Below are positions 42,951 through 55,960 of a stretch of DNA of 64,000 nt, piece by piece; position 1 is the first letter of the stretch; each line of letters starts with the position of its first letter. A program made the position numbers and the translations under genes. The stretch spans positions 248,001 through 312,000 of the forward strand of contig JANATF010000015.1 of assembly GCA_029449245.1 (NCBI GenBank). Direction: 5' to 3'. Below the pieces are notes generated by a model. The model ran no database searches. It was given only the letters and a program-made list of their open reading frames with translations, and had not been told where the DNA came from. The stretch comes from Mortierella alpina. Taxonomy: Eukaryota; Mortierellomycota; Mortierellomycetes; Mortierellales; Mortierellaceae.

Positions 42951-44783
42951 GTCAAAGAATACAGCCTCTGTAGATCACCCGTATGTGGCGTATTCAAAGA
43001 GAACGTATTGTACAGTACAGGAACGTGGCAGAAGTGTTAACTCTCGTCACATATTATTCTTGAGGTGTCGCACCTAGGGGGGACCGCGGTCGCTGCCGAT
43101 CAGCGGCTCTGGAATCCTTGGCCCTGGCAGCGGCTCGGGCGACCACTAACAGCAAATAGCAGACATTGAGCAAGTTGCTACAAGGAGATATTATATTTGG
43201 CTTAAAGGACCAGTGCCGGCCGACTGTAGTTCCAGACTGGGCTGCGGTGGACGGCTGAACAGCATCGAGGTGGTTCCAAGTAATATTAGACACCTGTGGT
43301 TGATCCGTGTGGCACTGCGGCTTATTATTTTTCCTTCCAAATAACCGCACATATGGCCTGCGCCCTAACAATGGAAGCATGCCTTAGTTGAGAATGGATC
43401 ATTATCCTGACGAAGGCATCCGTTTGAGTGAAGAAAGCAGTTCTAGCGACGCTTGCTCATGTATAGTGGAGTGTAACACATGGTTGCCATTTGCGAGCGC
43501 GCGACCAATATCAAGAGCGAATGAACGAGCGAATGACAGTAGTCTGTCGATAGGTCAAAGGGAGAATACGCAAGGATTCGTGGGGACAACAACGCATTAA
43601 TCACATCATTGAGCAAACAGTGCTTGGTTGTGGTGTGTTTGTTTGATGATGTTTTTATGGATCGGGATTGCGCACGTTGTCGTAAAATGAGCAAAGCCTA
43701 TGCAGGCAATAATGCAATGCAGGGAATGGCACGCGGTGATGGCTCTGGTTTACAGTAACGCGGCGCTATCAGCAAGCCTGAGAGACTTGCAAGTTGGCGC
43801 TGACAAAGGCAGTTTTGGGGGGCTTGGTCCTGCTAGGCAGAAGGAATTCAAGAACAACGTTGGGACCCCTGCTTGCGCTCCTTTACTATCCCCCGACACC
43901 TTACCACTAACTCTTCCTGCCATCGCACTTCCGTACACGCTTTTCAAACGATCTTCATCGACGGTTTCTGTATTCATTTCCGGTGTTCATCTATTCCTAG
44001 AGTTTACATCGCTTCAGGCACCACGAATCCAACCTGGTATCATCCACCTACATCAGCTCTTTCACTGGCAGTCTTGACAGCAAGGTAAGGCGAATCAAGA
44101 CATAGCGCAGAGGGCAGGAGTAACAAGGACACCGCCTGGCTGGCACTGTGCCTTACCAACTTCACGACAGGTTTACCCAGCATCCGTGGTTGCAAACCAC
44201 AACAAAGAGATGCCTGTCCTCCTCTGATGTCTTTATCGCGATTAAAAATTCATCGAGATATCCAACCCAAAAAGGGAAGCGGGGCACCCTTGCAGCCACA
44301 CGTTGCGTCCCATTGTTCTCTCCCGAGGACACTCGCCTCTTCATAAGTTCATTGCTTCGGGAGTACATTGTCTCTCATACCTCCTTCCTTTCGTCAAGAT
44401 TCGCATTCCCATTCGCATTCTTTGGTCTCCATTAGGTCTTCCCCCTTGTAATTTTGCTTCTTGCTTCTTGCTCCTCTTACCCTCAAATTCGCCCTGTCTA
44501 AAACCTTTGTGCCAGGAACGTCAAAAAAAAAAAAAAAAAAGGGGGCTGGCAACACTCTTCCGGCGGCACCTTTTTCTATCATATTCCAGCCTTAGCAATT
44601 TGGCAGCACCATTCATCCTCCACTATACCCATTACATATTACGCAAACCGCAGAAAGTGGAGGTCTTTGAACACTCTAGCAGACGGCATCTCAGATCGCC
44701 TTTAGTCCCACACTGTTGTCCGTCTCTGAATACTTCATTTCAATTGTTACACCGCCATTTTTCTTCCCATTGAAGAAATAACT
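42951..44783. other. Gene-poor region
   Basis: No gene supported. A run of A18 followed by G5 lies at about 44523-44546. The last 100 bp or so is leader of the PH-domain gene. Confidence 0.4.
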
Positions 44784-47700
44784 ATGAGCTCGGCTAATGG
44801 GCGCAAAAACGACCGCCACGATAACCAGTGCGGTTCCTCTCATCCCAACAGGGCTGAACCCACCAATTTTACCCACTCCTCCTCCTCCTGCAGTTCCGTT
44901 CCTAATCCGCAAGCACTCCCGCATCCACTCAACGATTCTCGCCATCTGCACGCACGCAAGGCTAGCTGGAAAATCGAGCACGACATGGATGATCTATATT
45001 CTTACCAACCTGTACTTCCTCACCCGTACCCTCGATCTGCCCCTCCTTCGTCCTCCTCTTCGTCTGTCAGAGGAGACGAACACAGTGAAGCTATGAAATC
45101 AATAGCTTCGCCTCTCCGATCATACCCTGGTCCGGGGCTGTTAGAAATGTCACGTCCTCAGTTCCAAAACTCCCACAACAGCAACGATGTTACTGGAGGT
45201 ACCAGCCCCGCCAAGACTCGGTCCTTCCTAAAAACTCATCACAGTGAGACGAGAGCGCGACAAAGCACTCTCAGCTCCACCGGTAGCAATATGCATCCGA
45301 AACACACCAAAAGCCCCACCAAGGCGATTAAAGCCTCCAAGCACGATCCTCAGTCCAGCATACCGCCAGCAGCACCCACACATACCGGAGCCACCTCCTT
45401 CAATGCAATCTTCCATCCTCAACTCAAAAATACACCTTTCTATGACGAACGAATCATGCTGGGAGAATGGCTTCAAAAAAGATCATCGTCCTTACAGATG
45501 GTCTGGAAAAGGCGCTGGTGTGTGCTGCGCGACGACTGTTTGTTGTATTACCGCTCGGACGTAAGTTTCTCGAGGCGCTTTGACCCTAGCGGAGGGAGTC
45601 CGGACGCGACACTGCTGTCTTGGCTATTACCCCTATCCATTCGATCTCATCTTTTTTTTTCAAACAACCTGTGTGGTTCTATTAAACACACGTAGCAAAC
45701 TGACCCTTTCTTGCCTCCTTGTATTCCTTATTTTAGACCGACACGAAGCCCTTAGGAGCCCTCCCTCTTGCCGACTATCCTATTCTCAACTCTGGCCCAG
45801 ATGTCTCACGGAAGTCTAAACTCGCTTTTCGTCTCTCAGCTTCAGAGGCTATTCCACGAGAGCATCAACATCATATATTCCGTGCGGAGACACCGCAGGC
45901 TCTTGATCTATGGCTGGAGGCGCTCCAGGGACACATTAGTCACGCCCTGGGTAACTTGGATGGACTAGGACCTTTGGATTCGGCACCCAATGACAATGGG
46001 GAAGGATTGCAGTGGTACGCAAACCCCCCTGGTGGCTTTGGTTTCAACAAGGACTATAGCGAGGAATCGTCAGGAGGACAATCCATCATCGACAAGGTCC
46101 TGGACCGGCTTCACTTGGAGGATCCAACACTTTCTGATATGAATGACCCTTCGACATTGATAATGCCCGCACAGGAAATCCCATTCTTTCCACCGAATCA
46201 GACCCGGACTTCCCAAAACTCCTTCAGGACTCTGCAAATATGTCCTGAAGATGAGAATTTGGACGGGTGGCTGCCATCACCAGCAGCGTCAAGCAACTTG
46301 TGCAGCGGTACAGGTACTCCGATCATCGGAATAAGAGGTGCCCGTCCAGGATCGTTTGCCCAGGGTCATACCTCTAGCGCTTCCTCGAGCCTGACAGCTC
46401 CATCGGCGAGCTACTCGAGCTATCCTGACGTGGAAATGGCAGGAACTATGAGCGGTACCAATAGGAATAGAGTCTCCGGACAGGCGCTAGGCTCCCAAGG
46501 TCGGACTATGCTGCAGCAAGGCAGTCGCGGGAGCCATGGGTTCCACTCTGCGTCATCCTCACTAAGTGGCTACCAGCAACTTCAATCCCAGAGTCCGAAG
46601 CACAGCCCGCAATGGCTCAACGGAATGCAACTTTGTTTTGATAAAAGTACGTCTGTCACTCCTTGCAATCTCAATTGCGATTTTTATTGACGATTTCGAT
46701 GGAAAAGTCGGCTACTAACCTACTTCAGGTTTGTTGTCTCCATAGGTGTCGCCTCACCATCAACTACCCCCATTAACTCCCCACTGTCATCCCCCAAGCT
46801 TTCAACTTTCAGCAGCAACTCTCTATCATCGGCATACACCAACCCCCATTCTCCTCGGACGCATTTTTATAGAGCTGAATCTAGTGTCAGACGCGTTGAA
46901 AGCAACGCTTCATTGACATCAATTTCTACCATCAACTCATGCCCAGGCGACGGTACGAATAACGGCAAGGACGACGAGAATGCGTTGAGCATGACAGCCA
47001 TCAGCCTAGGTCAGGAAGCAAACGGAGGCAACAATAATAGCGGCGGATCCACAGGTACCAGTCCGACCAAGAAAGCAGACGCGACAGGTGGAAAATACAA
47101 TGTAGGAAACGACCACCAGTCACCACAGATGCTGCATAAGGATGATAGTCGGCAGGCGGTGGTTAGTGGCAAGAAAACGAAGAAGATATGGTCGGTCTAC
47201 GAGATTTCAGGGTCTTCGCAATCGCCCGAAAAATCTAGCAGCTTTCAAAATGGAAGCACTGGAGGCAAGAAGACTGTCAGCCAATCATTAGATTCCAACA
47301 ATTCCATGGTGAAAGGTCTTGTCCTGATCAGCCCGTCGAAGAAACAGAACCGTGACAGTCATGTGAGCAGCAAAGGGCTCTCGAAATCAATGAGCTCCCT
47401 ATTCAAGGGCACAGACCAGCACAGTCCCCAGGACCACCAACGAGCCACGCCGCGTCTTACACCACCGGGATCGTTCCACCTTGAGAGCGGTCCGCTTTTG
47501 TTGTCGTCATCATCATCCTCGTTTACGTCCTCCAGCTCATCCAGGATCCAGACTCCTTCTGTGTTTCATATGGAAGACCCTTTCACGCCCAGCCTCCTTC
47601 GCCCATCCGTCGGAGACATTCTTTCGTCACGGTTACCTGTTCAATCCAAATCACCCAACTCTCCACCTTCACATCCTGATGGCCTACTCCATCACCGGCC

Positions 47701-48292
47701 TATAAGGAATGATGGCGTTCTCAAGAAGCAGAGCCGTCCCACCTTCCCAAACACCACCACGGATCTGATGTCGTCCCTAGACAACGAGTGGAGTTGCGTG
47801 GATCCAAACCTTCGGCAGTCTCCGCCATCTCCACAGGCAAGACACTCATATAACGATGAAGGCAATCTATTCCGGGCCAATGTCTCGAGACACATCGTGG
47901 CGCCCGATGAACTCGCATTGGCGATTGAGAAAGAGGACGCCGAGGAGAAGGCGCAGAAAAAGAGGGAGATGCTGAGAAGTCTCAATCAAGACCTGGGTAC
48001 AAATCACGACGCAGAGGTACCCCTGAACAAAGAGGGGATTTTTGAGGCCGATGATGATGTGGATGTGGATGTGGTGGTGTTGGAGGGAGGCTTAGTGAAA
48101 TCGACTTCTGAAGACACCCTGCACGACATTGATGGATCATTGCCCATTGAGACAAGCAACCAGTTAGTCGTCGATTTATCATCTCCTCCAGCACTACCTC
48201 TGCCATCAGTGCCTCCTGCTCTTCCCAAACGATCACCTCATCGTTCCGCTCCCATAGTTCTCCCACCACAGTTCATGTGTTTATCGCCATAA
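44784..48292 (+). CDS. PH-domain protein with long disordered tail
   Basis: Exons 44784-45560, 45737-46646, 46746-48292; 1077 aa. The third exon start is fixed by frame: only the acceptor CTCCATAG at 46745 keeps it open, not the nearer CTTCAG. The N-terminus is Ser/Pro/His-rich and disordered. A PH domain spans the first intron: LGEWLQKRSSSLQMVWKRRW, CVLRDDCLLYYRSD, TDTKPLGALPLADYPI, KLAFRLSAS, HIFRAETPQALDLWLEALQGHI, with the closing Trp conserved. The remainder is Ser/Gly/Asn-rich, with a short helical acidic segment (AIEKEDAEEKAQKKREMLRSL) and a Pro-rich end (PPALPLPSVPPALPKRSP) that could bind SH3 domains. Likely a membrane- or phosphoinositide-binding adaptor; partner unknown. Confidence 0.75.
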
Positions 48293-48363
48293 AACACATC
48301 AAGATCTTTTGAAGCTGCCTTTTATTGTTGAATGCTGGCAAGAAAATTTCCTTGGCATCGCAA

Positions 48364-48597
48364 TCAGTCATCTGGACTCGTGTACTGGCAGACGCACACT
48401 GGACAGCATCGCCCTGGAATATTGATGAGTAGAGGATTGAAGCACATGTGCCCATCACCGCAGTTTGGAACCGCGCACGGGTCGCATTGTGAATCTTCTG
48501 TGGGATGTGGGTAAGCTGACACGACCATGAGTGCAGCTGTAATGACTGCAAGGACGATTAGGAGCAAGAAAGGGAAAGAGGCGACCTTGTGCTGCAT
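48364..48597 (-). CDS. Small secreted Cys-rich peptide
   Basis: 77 aa, single exon. It has a clear signal peptide with hydrophobic core LLLIVLAVITAALMVV and likely cleavage after VSA. The mature part of about 48 residues holds eight Cys: CDPC, NC, MC, RCCPVCVC. The CC-P-x-C-x-C end is like VWC-type or similar mini-folds; I would not assign a family. It is likely secreted. It lies tail-to-tail with the PH-domain gene, 71 bp apart. Function open (effector, antimicrobial or wall protein). Confidence 0.65.
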   Translation of the reverse strand: MQHKVASFPFLLLIVLAVITAALMVVSAYPHPTEDSQCDPCAVPNCGDGHMCFNPLLINIPGRCCPVCVCQYTSPDD

Positions 48598-51455
48598 AAT
48601 GAGGATAGCCCTACGCTTGTCGGATGGTAAGCAACAAGGCGCTTGGTTAGTTTGTGGAGCGTATTGGTACTAGATGGGTTTACCAATATTAGGAGGAAGT
48701 CGAATACAGAGAAAGGCGGTTAAGAACTGAATAGCCGACATGTCCATTTTATGGGTAAGTGGACTTAAAGTCTGGGCTGCGGCTTGGACAGGGTCGAATC
48801 GTAGACGATGAAGGGGGAAAGCCGTGATACCCGGGTGAATACCGGTTGGGAGGCCCTGGGTGTGAGTCTGCCTCTCTCTCGCTCTCTCCTTTCGCTCCCA
48901 CGCCCTTGTCTCGTACAAGAACTATTTTTTTTCCGCTGCAGCGTTCTCCTTTTGCATTGATATCGTCTCTCTTGGTAGCCGGCAAAGGGCTTGGTTTACC
49001 TCTCGACTATTTTTCTTTTCTTCGTACACCCTAGTTCTATATAACTCTTCGTTCTGACTTTGGTACCCACTCATGGCTCTGTATCCTAATACATTCGCTT
49101 ACAATTATTTGTGGTTCTGGGATCATCGATTGCATGCTTCGGGTGACTGGGCAGATTTACGCGCGTGCCTATAGCACCGCGTGGTCTGTACCTCTACCAA
49201 TGAAACTGTGCGGCAGCTTTGACCTTCTCGTTTACTTCATCCCGATCGGTACACACATTATTACTGCAGTTCCATTTTTGTTCCCGATCTCATCGCCGGC
49301 TCCGGTAGCAGTTTGTCGGGTCATAATAGCGTCGCGCTCTTCTCAAATAAAACGGCGGCAAGTGGAGACAGCGAAACGCCGCTGTTAAATCATCCAAACC
49401 CCACATCCTTCGCATCCATCAGCATAACAGTCTCAGCTACTACCACTGCTGCTATTGCCTCTAAAAAGTCAGCAGTTATCATAGCGGGCGCCATGAGTCA
49501 TAACAAGCGCAGTAAGATACAGGTGCTTCTTCATCACAGCGTCGCATATACCCTCACCCTCACGCCGGAATTCCAACACATTTCAAAACGGTACAATATA
49601 TTGGCCATTCGGATAGTCACAGCCATGGTAACTGTATGATCAACATAGCAAAAGCTCCCTCTGAGGATCCATGCAAGCGTTACACTTTAGGGCAGTAATC
49701 CCTCTCAGATTGAAGGCAGCTGCTCATCGCAGACTCATGTTAATGAGTAACTCAGAGTATGAGCATAAACGACAGTGTATCGCACAAGGAGGTGGCAATA
49801 CCATAGAAGAGGCCGGAACCGATGTGGCTACGCATAGTTTGAGACTTAGGTTGCTCTGGAGAGAAAGTCATGGAGCGGTTTGCACATACCCAACGCGGTC
49901 GGCATAAACAGCCTTTCTGACATTAAGTGAGTTGAGAAATGGGTGTCGGTGGTTATTTTGGGAGAGAAAGTGCAGTGCCTGACGCTTCCCTTACAAATGA
50001 ATTGAGGGACGGTGGTAGCCGACGATTGCAGTTGATGTCAGTGCTTGACTGAGAGGCTAGGGGAAGAGGCGACATATCGATAGGGGACGCTGCATAAATC
50101 GCGTGTTTATCACTGTCTTGCCCCTGAATGCGTATACAGTGCAGCTTGTAGCGACAGCCTTACTTGCTCATCGGTCCTTTTGATCACAGCTCCACCGTCA
50201 ATGTACATGTATTTAGCAATGTAGGACAAGACAGCGCATCTTACAACGAAAAGATTCGGCTGTGTGTGTCGTGCCGTTCGAGCAGTGCGCCGTTAGGGCT
50301 TGCATAGAAAGTTGGGCATCTGTTGTGGAAGCATTTGAGATAGGGTAGAGTTGGCGGGAGAGATGCATGCGTGGGTGAAAGGGGATATGCATCGTGCCTC
50401 ACTTGGCCATCATCTGCCTCACTCGGCGTCATCTGTTTCCTGTGCAAGGTCCATTCGTTGTACATCATGAGCCCGCCGAGGAGAGGCCACTGGACCTGTG
50501 CCTGATGCTCAAAAGGTAGCGCGGAAATATCACCTTTTTTTGCATGCACAGACCTACTGCTCGAGACCTTTTTTTACCTCGTCAGCATCCGTTCGCCCAT
50601 TCGTTCTTCCATTCACATCCGACCTTCCCATGTAAAGCCAACTTGCTCGCTCCATCATCCCTCTCATTTCTTGCCATCACTCATTTTACAACACGAGTGA
50701 CACTTCGCCTTGATACAGCTTAGGCTCATATCTTTCGAATTCCCCGCCTCTTCAACTGAACACACCCACGCTCCCGCACGTATATTTTACTCCACCCAGT
50801 TCTTCCATTATCTCGCGGCAACAGCGATAGCAACAATAGCCACCTTCCTGCTTGAAAGGACCTGCGGAACCCAAGATATATTGTTTCCTCGTCAGCTATT
50901 TCTCCCAGTTTCCCACTTCAAAACAACAGCAGTTGTCCCGCCTAAACAACGCAGTTCATAGGAACAGTTGTGAAAATTTCGTTGCTGCGCGTCGAGCCTG
51001 GCTTCACGCGACAGGATTGCCTCCCTCAAAACCAACCATCTTGCCTCTTGTGGTCCTCCCACCCCCTTGATAAACTCACTACAAGCGCAACAAACTTGCG
51101 TGAGCGAGTAGATTTTGAACCTTCATCATCTACCTGCCTGCTCGTCCTCCCAGTGCTTCACTTTTGCTGACACACCGCTCAAACATTGACATCACAAAAC
51201 TTCGACACCTTCAACGCAAGAGATGCTCCGTTTTAACGGACCTTGGTACACTGCTCCGTCGTTTTAGTTTGCTTTCATACTTTGAACCAGCCTTGCTTCC
51301 CGTCGCACTCTGCGTCATTCATCTTGCTCATTGCAGAGATCCAATCAAGGAAACCCGACTTTACTACAGGCCTCACCGTCCTTGACGCAGGCTCGTTCGC
51401 GACACATCGTCATAACCCAGCTCCTCCGGCAGCTTCTCGACCATAGGCGGTTCCA
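48598..51455. other. 2.9-kb intergenic region
   Basis: No gene can be supported. The last 900 bp (about 50550-51455) is pyrimidine-rich with scattered short frames and probably holds the promoter and leader of the kinase-like gene. Confidence 0.4.
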
Positions 51456-54446
51456 ATGACATCATCTTTGCCCAGGAGAACGGACGGTCAGGGGAGCATT
51501 AATATCTCCACAGCACTAGTATCATTCGCTCGCGAAGAGGTCCATGTCCAGCAACATGAGGACTCGTATGTCTTCTCCAGTACGAGCCGATCCCTTGAGC
51601 GTAACAGTGGTCCAAGAACTGGTGCCACGCTCTCAGAACAATTGCACGAGGCTACAAAACGCAACCTGACTCCCATTACGACAAACTTCTCGAATCTTTG
51701 TCCGTCTGAACACGCTTGTTCCTCTCCACCTCCGCCCCCGACCTCTTTATCTTTATCCTCCATCCCATCCTTCACAATAATCCCTCTGAGAGACACAAAT
51801 GCCGACAGCAATTTGATACATGTAACAAACGCCATGGAACCGCGCTTACAGCAACAACGCCCGAGCAACGACCATAAACAAAACTGCACAAACCAACAAA
51901 AGCATAGTTCGCAGCACGGCCAAGTGTGTTGTTCTGTACCACTGACACAGTATGCGTCCACGGCAGCGTTGCCGTTAGTCGACAGAAATTTTCATGCACA
52001 CGAACCGAGCGTGAAAGTCCGTGAGCAATGGCAGCATCAACGGCACGCAGCCCAATACTTTTCACAACTGAGTAGCCAAGACTTTCCACATGCACGTAAC
52101 ATGAAGCAGGGGTGTGGAAATATTAGCGCAACATGTTCCATGGAAAGCAGAGGACAGGAACCAAATCAGCCTGCCAACCCCTGCATCAAGCGAGAGAAAG
52201 AGTCCAATGCAGGATCAACATTGATCTCGACCGCACCGAAAGACCAGTCTAGCCCAGCAACCCGCTTTGATATTCTTGAGCGACTTGGCTACGGGTACGT
52301 CCTTTATTCCCAAGAAACAGCTCACTCACGTCCAGTCCTCGTTAATACCCCAGCTTCCTCAACAGCGAGAGACTTTAAACTTACAAGAGTTTCGACTAAA
52401 TTCATACCATTCTTGTTCCTCATTTATTCTCGGTCATCTTCCCTTTTGACTCACAGCTCGAGCGGTACTTCAGTCTTTAAGGCCAGGGATCGAAATGACG
52501 GGTTCAAAACCGTCGCCATCAAAAAGATCCCTCTGTCTGCCATGTCTGATCCAGCTCCGTTGTTATCCGTCACTGGTACTGCGCAGGACAACATTGATTA
52601 TTTTGTGAGCTGGATAGTTGACCATTGTTGTGAAAACATGGAGGAACTTTCGAACGGGGACCTGGCAGATCCCCCTAACGTGAGTGTGTCTGAAGTCGAT
52701 TTGGGCAGTCCTCCTATACGACGAAGACAATCGATTCCCAACGGCCTAGAGCAGATTGTCAAATGTTTGGGATGCCATCGAAATGATACCGAACTTTGGG
52801 TATGGCGGAGAGCTGTCGATATTCTTGCCTCTGCTACCACAACTGTCTGCATGTGGTTTCATTTTGTACAATGCATTTGTGAACCTCCTGCCAACTTTTT
52901 AACCCTTAAATTCATATTGGCTCGCTCGCAACGTTACAGCTCTCATTGGAATACTGTGGTGGTGGGTCTGTCGCTGATCTGATCCGTCTTTCGGAAGGAC
53001 CGCTGACAGATCAAGAAATAGGATGGGTGATGAACCAGGTCTTGCAGGGTCTAGCGTACCTCCACACCCAGGACCACGTCCACGGGGACATCAAAGCCAG
53101 GTAGGAGCCATTCCGAACCTGGTATGGCTTTAGTTCTATGCACGCTAGAGCCGCATCTTTAACTGTAAAACACAATCACGACACCTTTCAATCGTCCTTA
53201 CAGTAACATCATGTTGACGCTTGACGGTCATGTTAAGCTCGGCGGATCAGGGGCTATCATGAACCACAGGGAGGGTGCAGGGGAACGTAAGCGCCGTCGC
53301 CGGTCGCTAACTATGCTAGAGTTCCCTGCAAACTGGCTAGCACCCGAGTCCAATCCAGGATCGCCAACCTCACCTACAGAGAACGATACCTGGAATTCGC
53401 GCAATCCAGGAATAGATAGAATGAGCCACAGGACGCCCGAAGCTAGCGCGGCTATGGACATTTGGGCACTGGGTGTCGCATGCATTGAAATGTCCCAGGG
53501 TCGACCCCCTCGGCCAGAGACACCCATCTTGGCCACATTTGGACAGCAGCGCCAACCACCTATCGACACTGGTCTCATAAGCTGGGAAGCAGCGGCCAAG
53601 AATGTGGGTTGGAATGCAGGTTGGAACTACCACATCAAAACACACGACACTGAAGACTTTGGAATGTCAGAAGAGATGCGCCAGTTTGTAGCAAGGTGTT
53701 TGACGCCGGACCCTGAAGCACGACCAAACGTGCATGAACTGTTAAAGGTATATACTGGCCCGCTTCTCTGAAGACTCTCCTCAAAGCATCGCGGCTCATT
53801 CTTGGCATGTTTTCATTATAGGACCCATTCATTACACACCATAGCACCGTGAAGCAGGAGTTACTGTCTCGGATCAAGCGGATGGTGGATTTTGTTGACC
53901 ATTGCGCGTCCCTAACTTCTGAGTGCTTGCCCGACACCTCGTTGACACTCTCACCTCTGAAGGCGTCACACATGGTGGACCTAAAGCTCGAAGAAGAGAA
54001 AATCGGACCGTACCTGATCCCGATGGTCCGTCCACGCGTGGACTCTGTGTATGACGCATCGAGCTTTTTTGACGAATCGGGGCTGCCAATGCCACCCCCA
54101 GTAGCCAATACAGACGCTCCTTCCAGTCCAAGTGAGTGTTAAAATGTGTGCAATGCCACTCCTATTCTGGCAATAGTATCCACCGCTGGCTGTCTGACTG
54201 ACGAGTTCTCCTTTGCTATTAGCATCGGCCTGGAAGCATCAAAGGATTAGTCATCCGATTGTACAGCAAGCAATGAAATGTGATCAGGCACGATATGTCA
54301 CTTTCCGCCACTCAAGAACCCCATCCTTGGCCACGATTCTCGAGAATCATCTGGAGGAGCAGGTCATTTGGGCAGAGGAAGAAGGTGCCAGTATCGATTC
54401 GTGCGATGATAGTATGGAGGACTATGGTGCTCGACCTCCAGAGTAA
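51456..54446 (+). CDS. STE20-type protein kinase homologue, probably a pseudokinase
   Basis: Exons 51456-52294, 52457-52799, 52940-53100, 53204-53747, 53822-54131, 54223-54446; all phases agree; 806 aa. The first 270 residues are disordered. The kinase domain follows: glycine loop LGYGSSGTSVFKA (split by intron 1), TVAIKKIP with the ATP Lys, a long insert in the alpha-C region, EYCGGGSVADLI (STE20/Hippo-like hinge), and the catalytic loop HGDIKASN. HRD is HGD, but Asp and Asn are kept. The DFG site reads LGGSG, so the metal-binding Asp is lost. WLAPES replaces the usual APE, with the Pro-Glu kept; MDIWALGVACIEMSQGRPP and RPNVHELL complete the domain. The C-terminal part has an unnamed region. 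Lack of DFG points to a scaffold or allosteric partner like STRAD rather than an active kinase. Confidence 0.75.
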
Positions 54447-55375
54447 TTAAACATGCTCAGATATCATGAAGACATTAGGCAGTTTATACTTTATCGTCGC
54501 GCAAAAACAGTGTCGTCCCGTGAATGTCGAGCGCCCACCTGTCATGCATGAGCAAGACACGTTTCCGGTGCAAAAAAAGTCATTTATGGCCTCAAAGTAT
54601 GCGCCTCATCGCGCACTAGTCGACCATGGTCTCATGCTTGTACAGAGAGGAGGGCCGTTTCGCTATGCGTAAACACACTTTTCGAACTGTGGCAAGGATA
54701 ACACTGCGAAAGGACAGTTGGAGTTCCATGTCAGCGCACACGGAAAACGTTGGAGGGGCGACGACAATAACAGAAAAGTCATGAACGCTCAGCGGCTGTT
54801 TGCATTATATAATCAAGCAACGACGCCCTAAAAGCCATGCATCAAGCTCAGCCAAGAACGGCGTCGTCTCGGGGATGCTGAGCTGTTGGTACCAGACAGG
54901 CAGCAGTGCTGCAGCCACAGATCGTGCTCGCCCTTGCTGTGACAGCGACACATTGATTCATATCGGGTCTGTGCAGGGCGCCGTTTGAGCGTTGCTCGCA
55001 ATATCGCAACTGTTCTAGCAAGGAACGAGCAGTTGCTCCGGCAATGCCGAGTCGTTTTTTGCTTATTTATCGCGAGGGGTCCTAATTCCATAGGGTTAGG
55101 CGAGCAGAAGTTGGGCTTTAAGGTACCATATACGACGAGCGTGTCTCCCTCGATAGTCTGAAGGGGCTCGATCATGCGAGGCACGGAGCTATGGACATTG
55201 GGGCACGCGCACACGCAATGGCCACCAAGCGTGGTGACGCCTCCCAATTGTCAGTGTGTTGAAACCACACTAACATGTGGTATCTAGCCAGTTGACATAC
55301 AGGAAGGAGGACCAATCGCTGGTACTGTAGAAATAGGCTAGAAAAAGGGTCTCCTCTTGCTTCTTCTTCTCCTTG
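54447..55375. other. Intergenic region
   Basis: No gene supported. Confidence 0.35.
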
Positions 55376-55505
55376 TCCCTTTTTGAGTTGAAGCAAGCAG
55401 AGGATTGACCTTTGGCAACGATAGGTATGACAAGTATTCATTGACACAGTAAAAGGTCCCTTTTTGAGTTGAAGCAAGCAGAGGATTGACCTTTGGCAAC
55501 GATAG
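55376..55505. repeat. Direct repeat, two 48-bp copies
   Basis: A 48-bp segment beginning CCCTTTTTGAGTTGAAGCAA and ending TGGCAACGATAG occurs at about 55377-55424 and 55458-55505, 81 bp apart and identical by eye. It lies 100-230 bp upstream of the frame at 55604. Confidence 0.9.
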
Positions 55506-55603
55506 CTTGTATTCTCAGTTGAAAGGACTAGCGAACACACACACATAATCCGATCACATCCAGTACACACCTTCAGATCCACATACCCTAACCCCAATCT
55601 TCG

Positions 55604-55960
55604 ATGAGCGACTCTTCCGGAGCCTCTACACCTACCAGGAACCTCACAAGAGAACGCTCAGCCTCTGTAGACCCTATTCAGACTCTGGTCTCCGGGTTCG
55701 AAGCTATTTCAGTTGTTACTCCAGTCCCCACTACCGAGCCACGTGAAGCACCCATGAACCCCACACCACAAACAGGTTTTTTGTTTGGAAATATCTTTCA
55801 ATTGTCAAACTTACGTCATTTAGGCAAGAGGAACACCGTCCCAGGCAGGCCAGAGAAACGAACACCGTTCCCAGAGGAACACCGTTCCCACTTTCATAAT
55901 CCTGCACCCCACACCGCTCCATCGACTTTCACAATCCCGCAGCATGATTGTAACAATTGA
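55604..55960 (+). CDS. Short frame upstream of and overlapping the Skp1-like gene
   Basis: 118 codons, beginning MSDSSGASTPTRNLTRERSA; Ser/Thr/Pro-rich, no known domain. It overlaps the Skp1-like start by 17 nt in another frame. It may be a 5' exon of the Skp1-like gene: a candidate intron GTTTTTTG...CATTTAG lies at about 55777-55825, and another could change the frame, but I found no join that links the two without a stop. It could also be an upstream ORF. A short repeat, GAACACCGTTCCCA, lies within. Confidence 0.35.
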   Translation: MSDSSGASTPTRNLTRERSASVDPIQTLVSGFEAISVVTPVPTTEPREAPMNPTPQTGFLFGNIFQLSNLRHLGKRNTVPGRPEKRTPFPEEHRSHFHNPAPHTAPSTFTIPQHDCNN

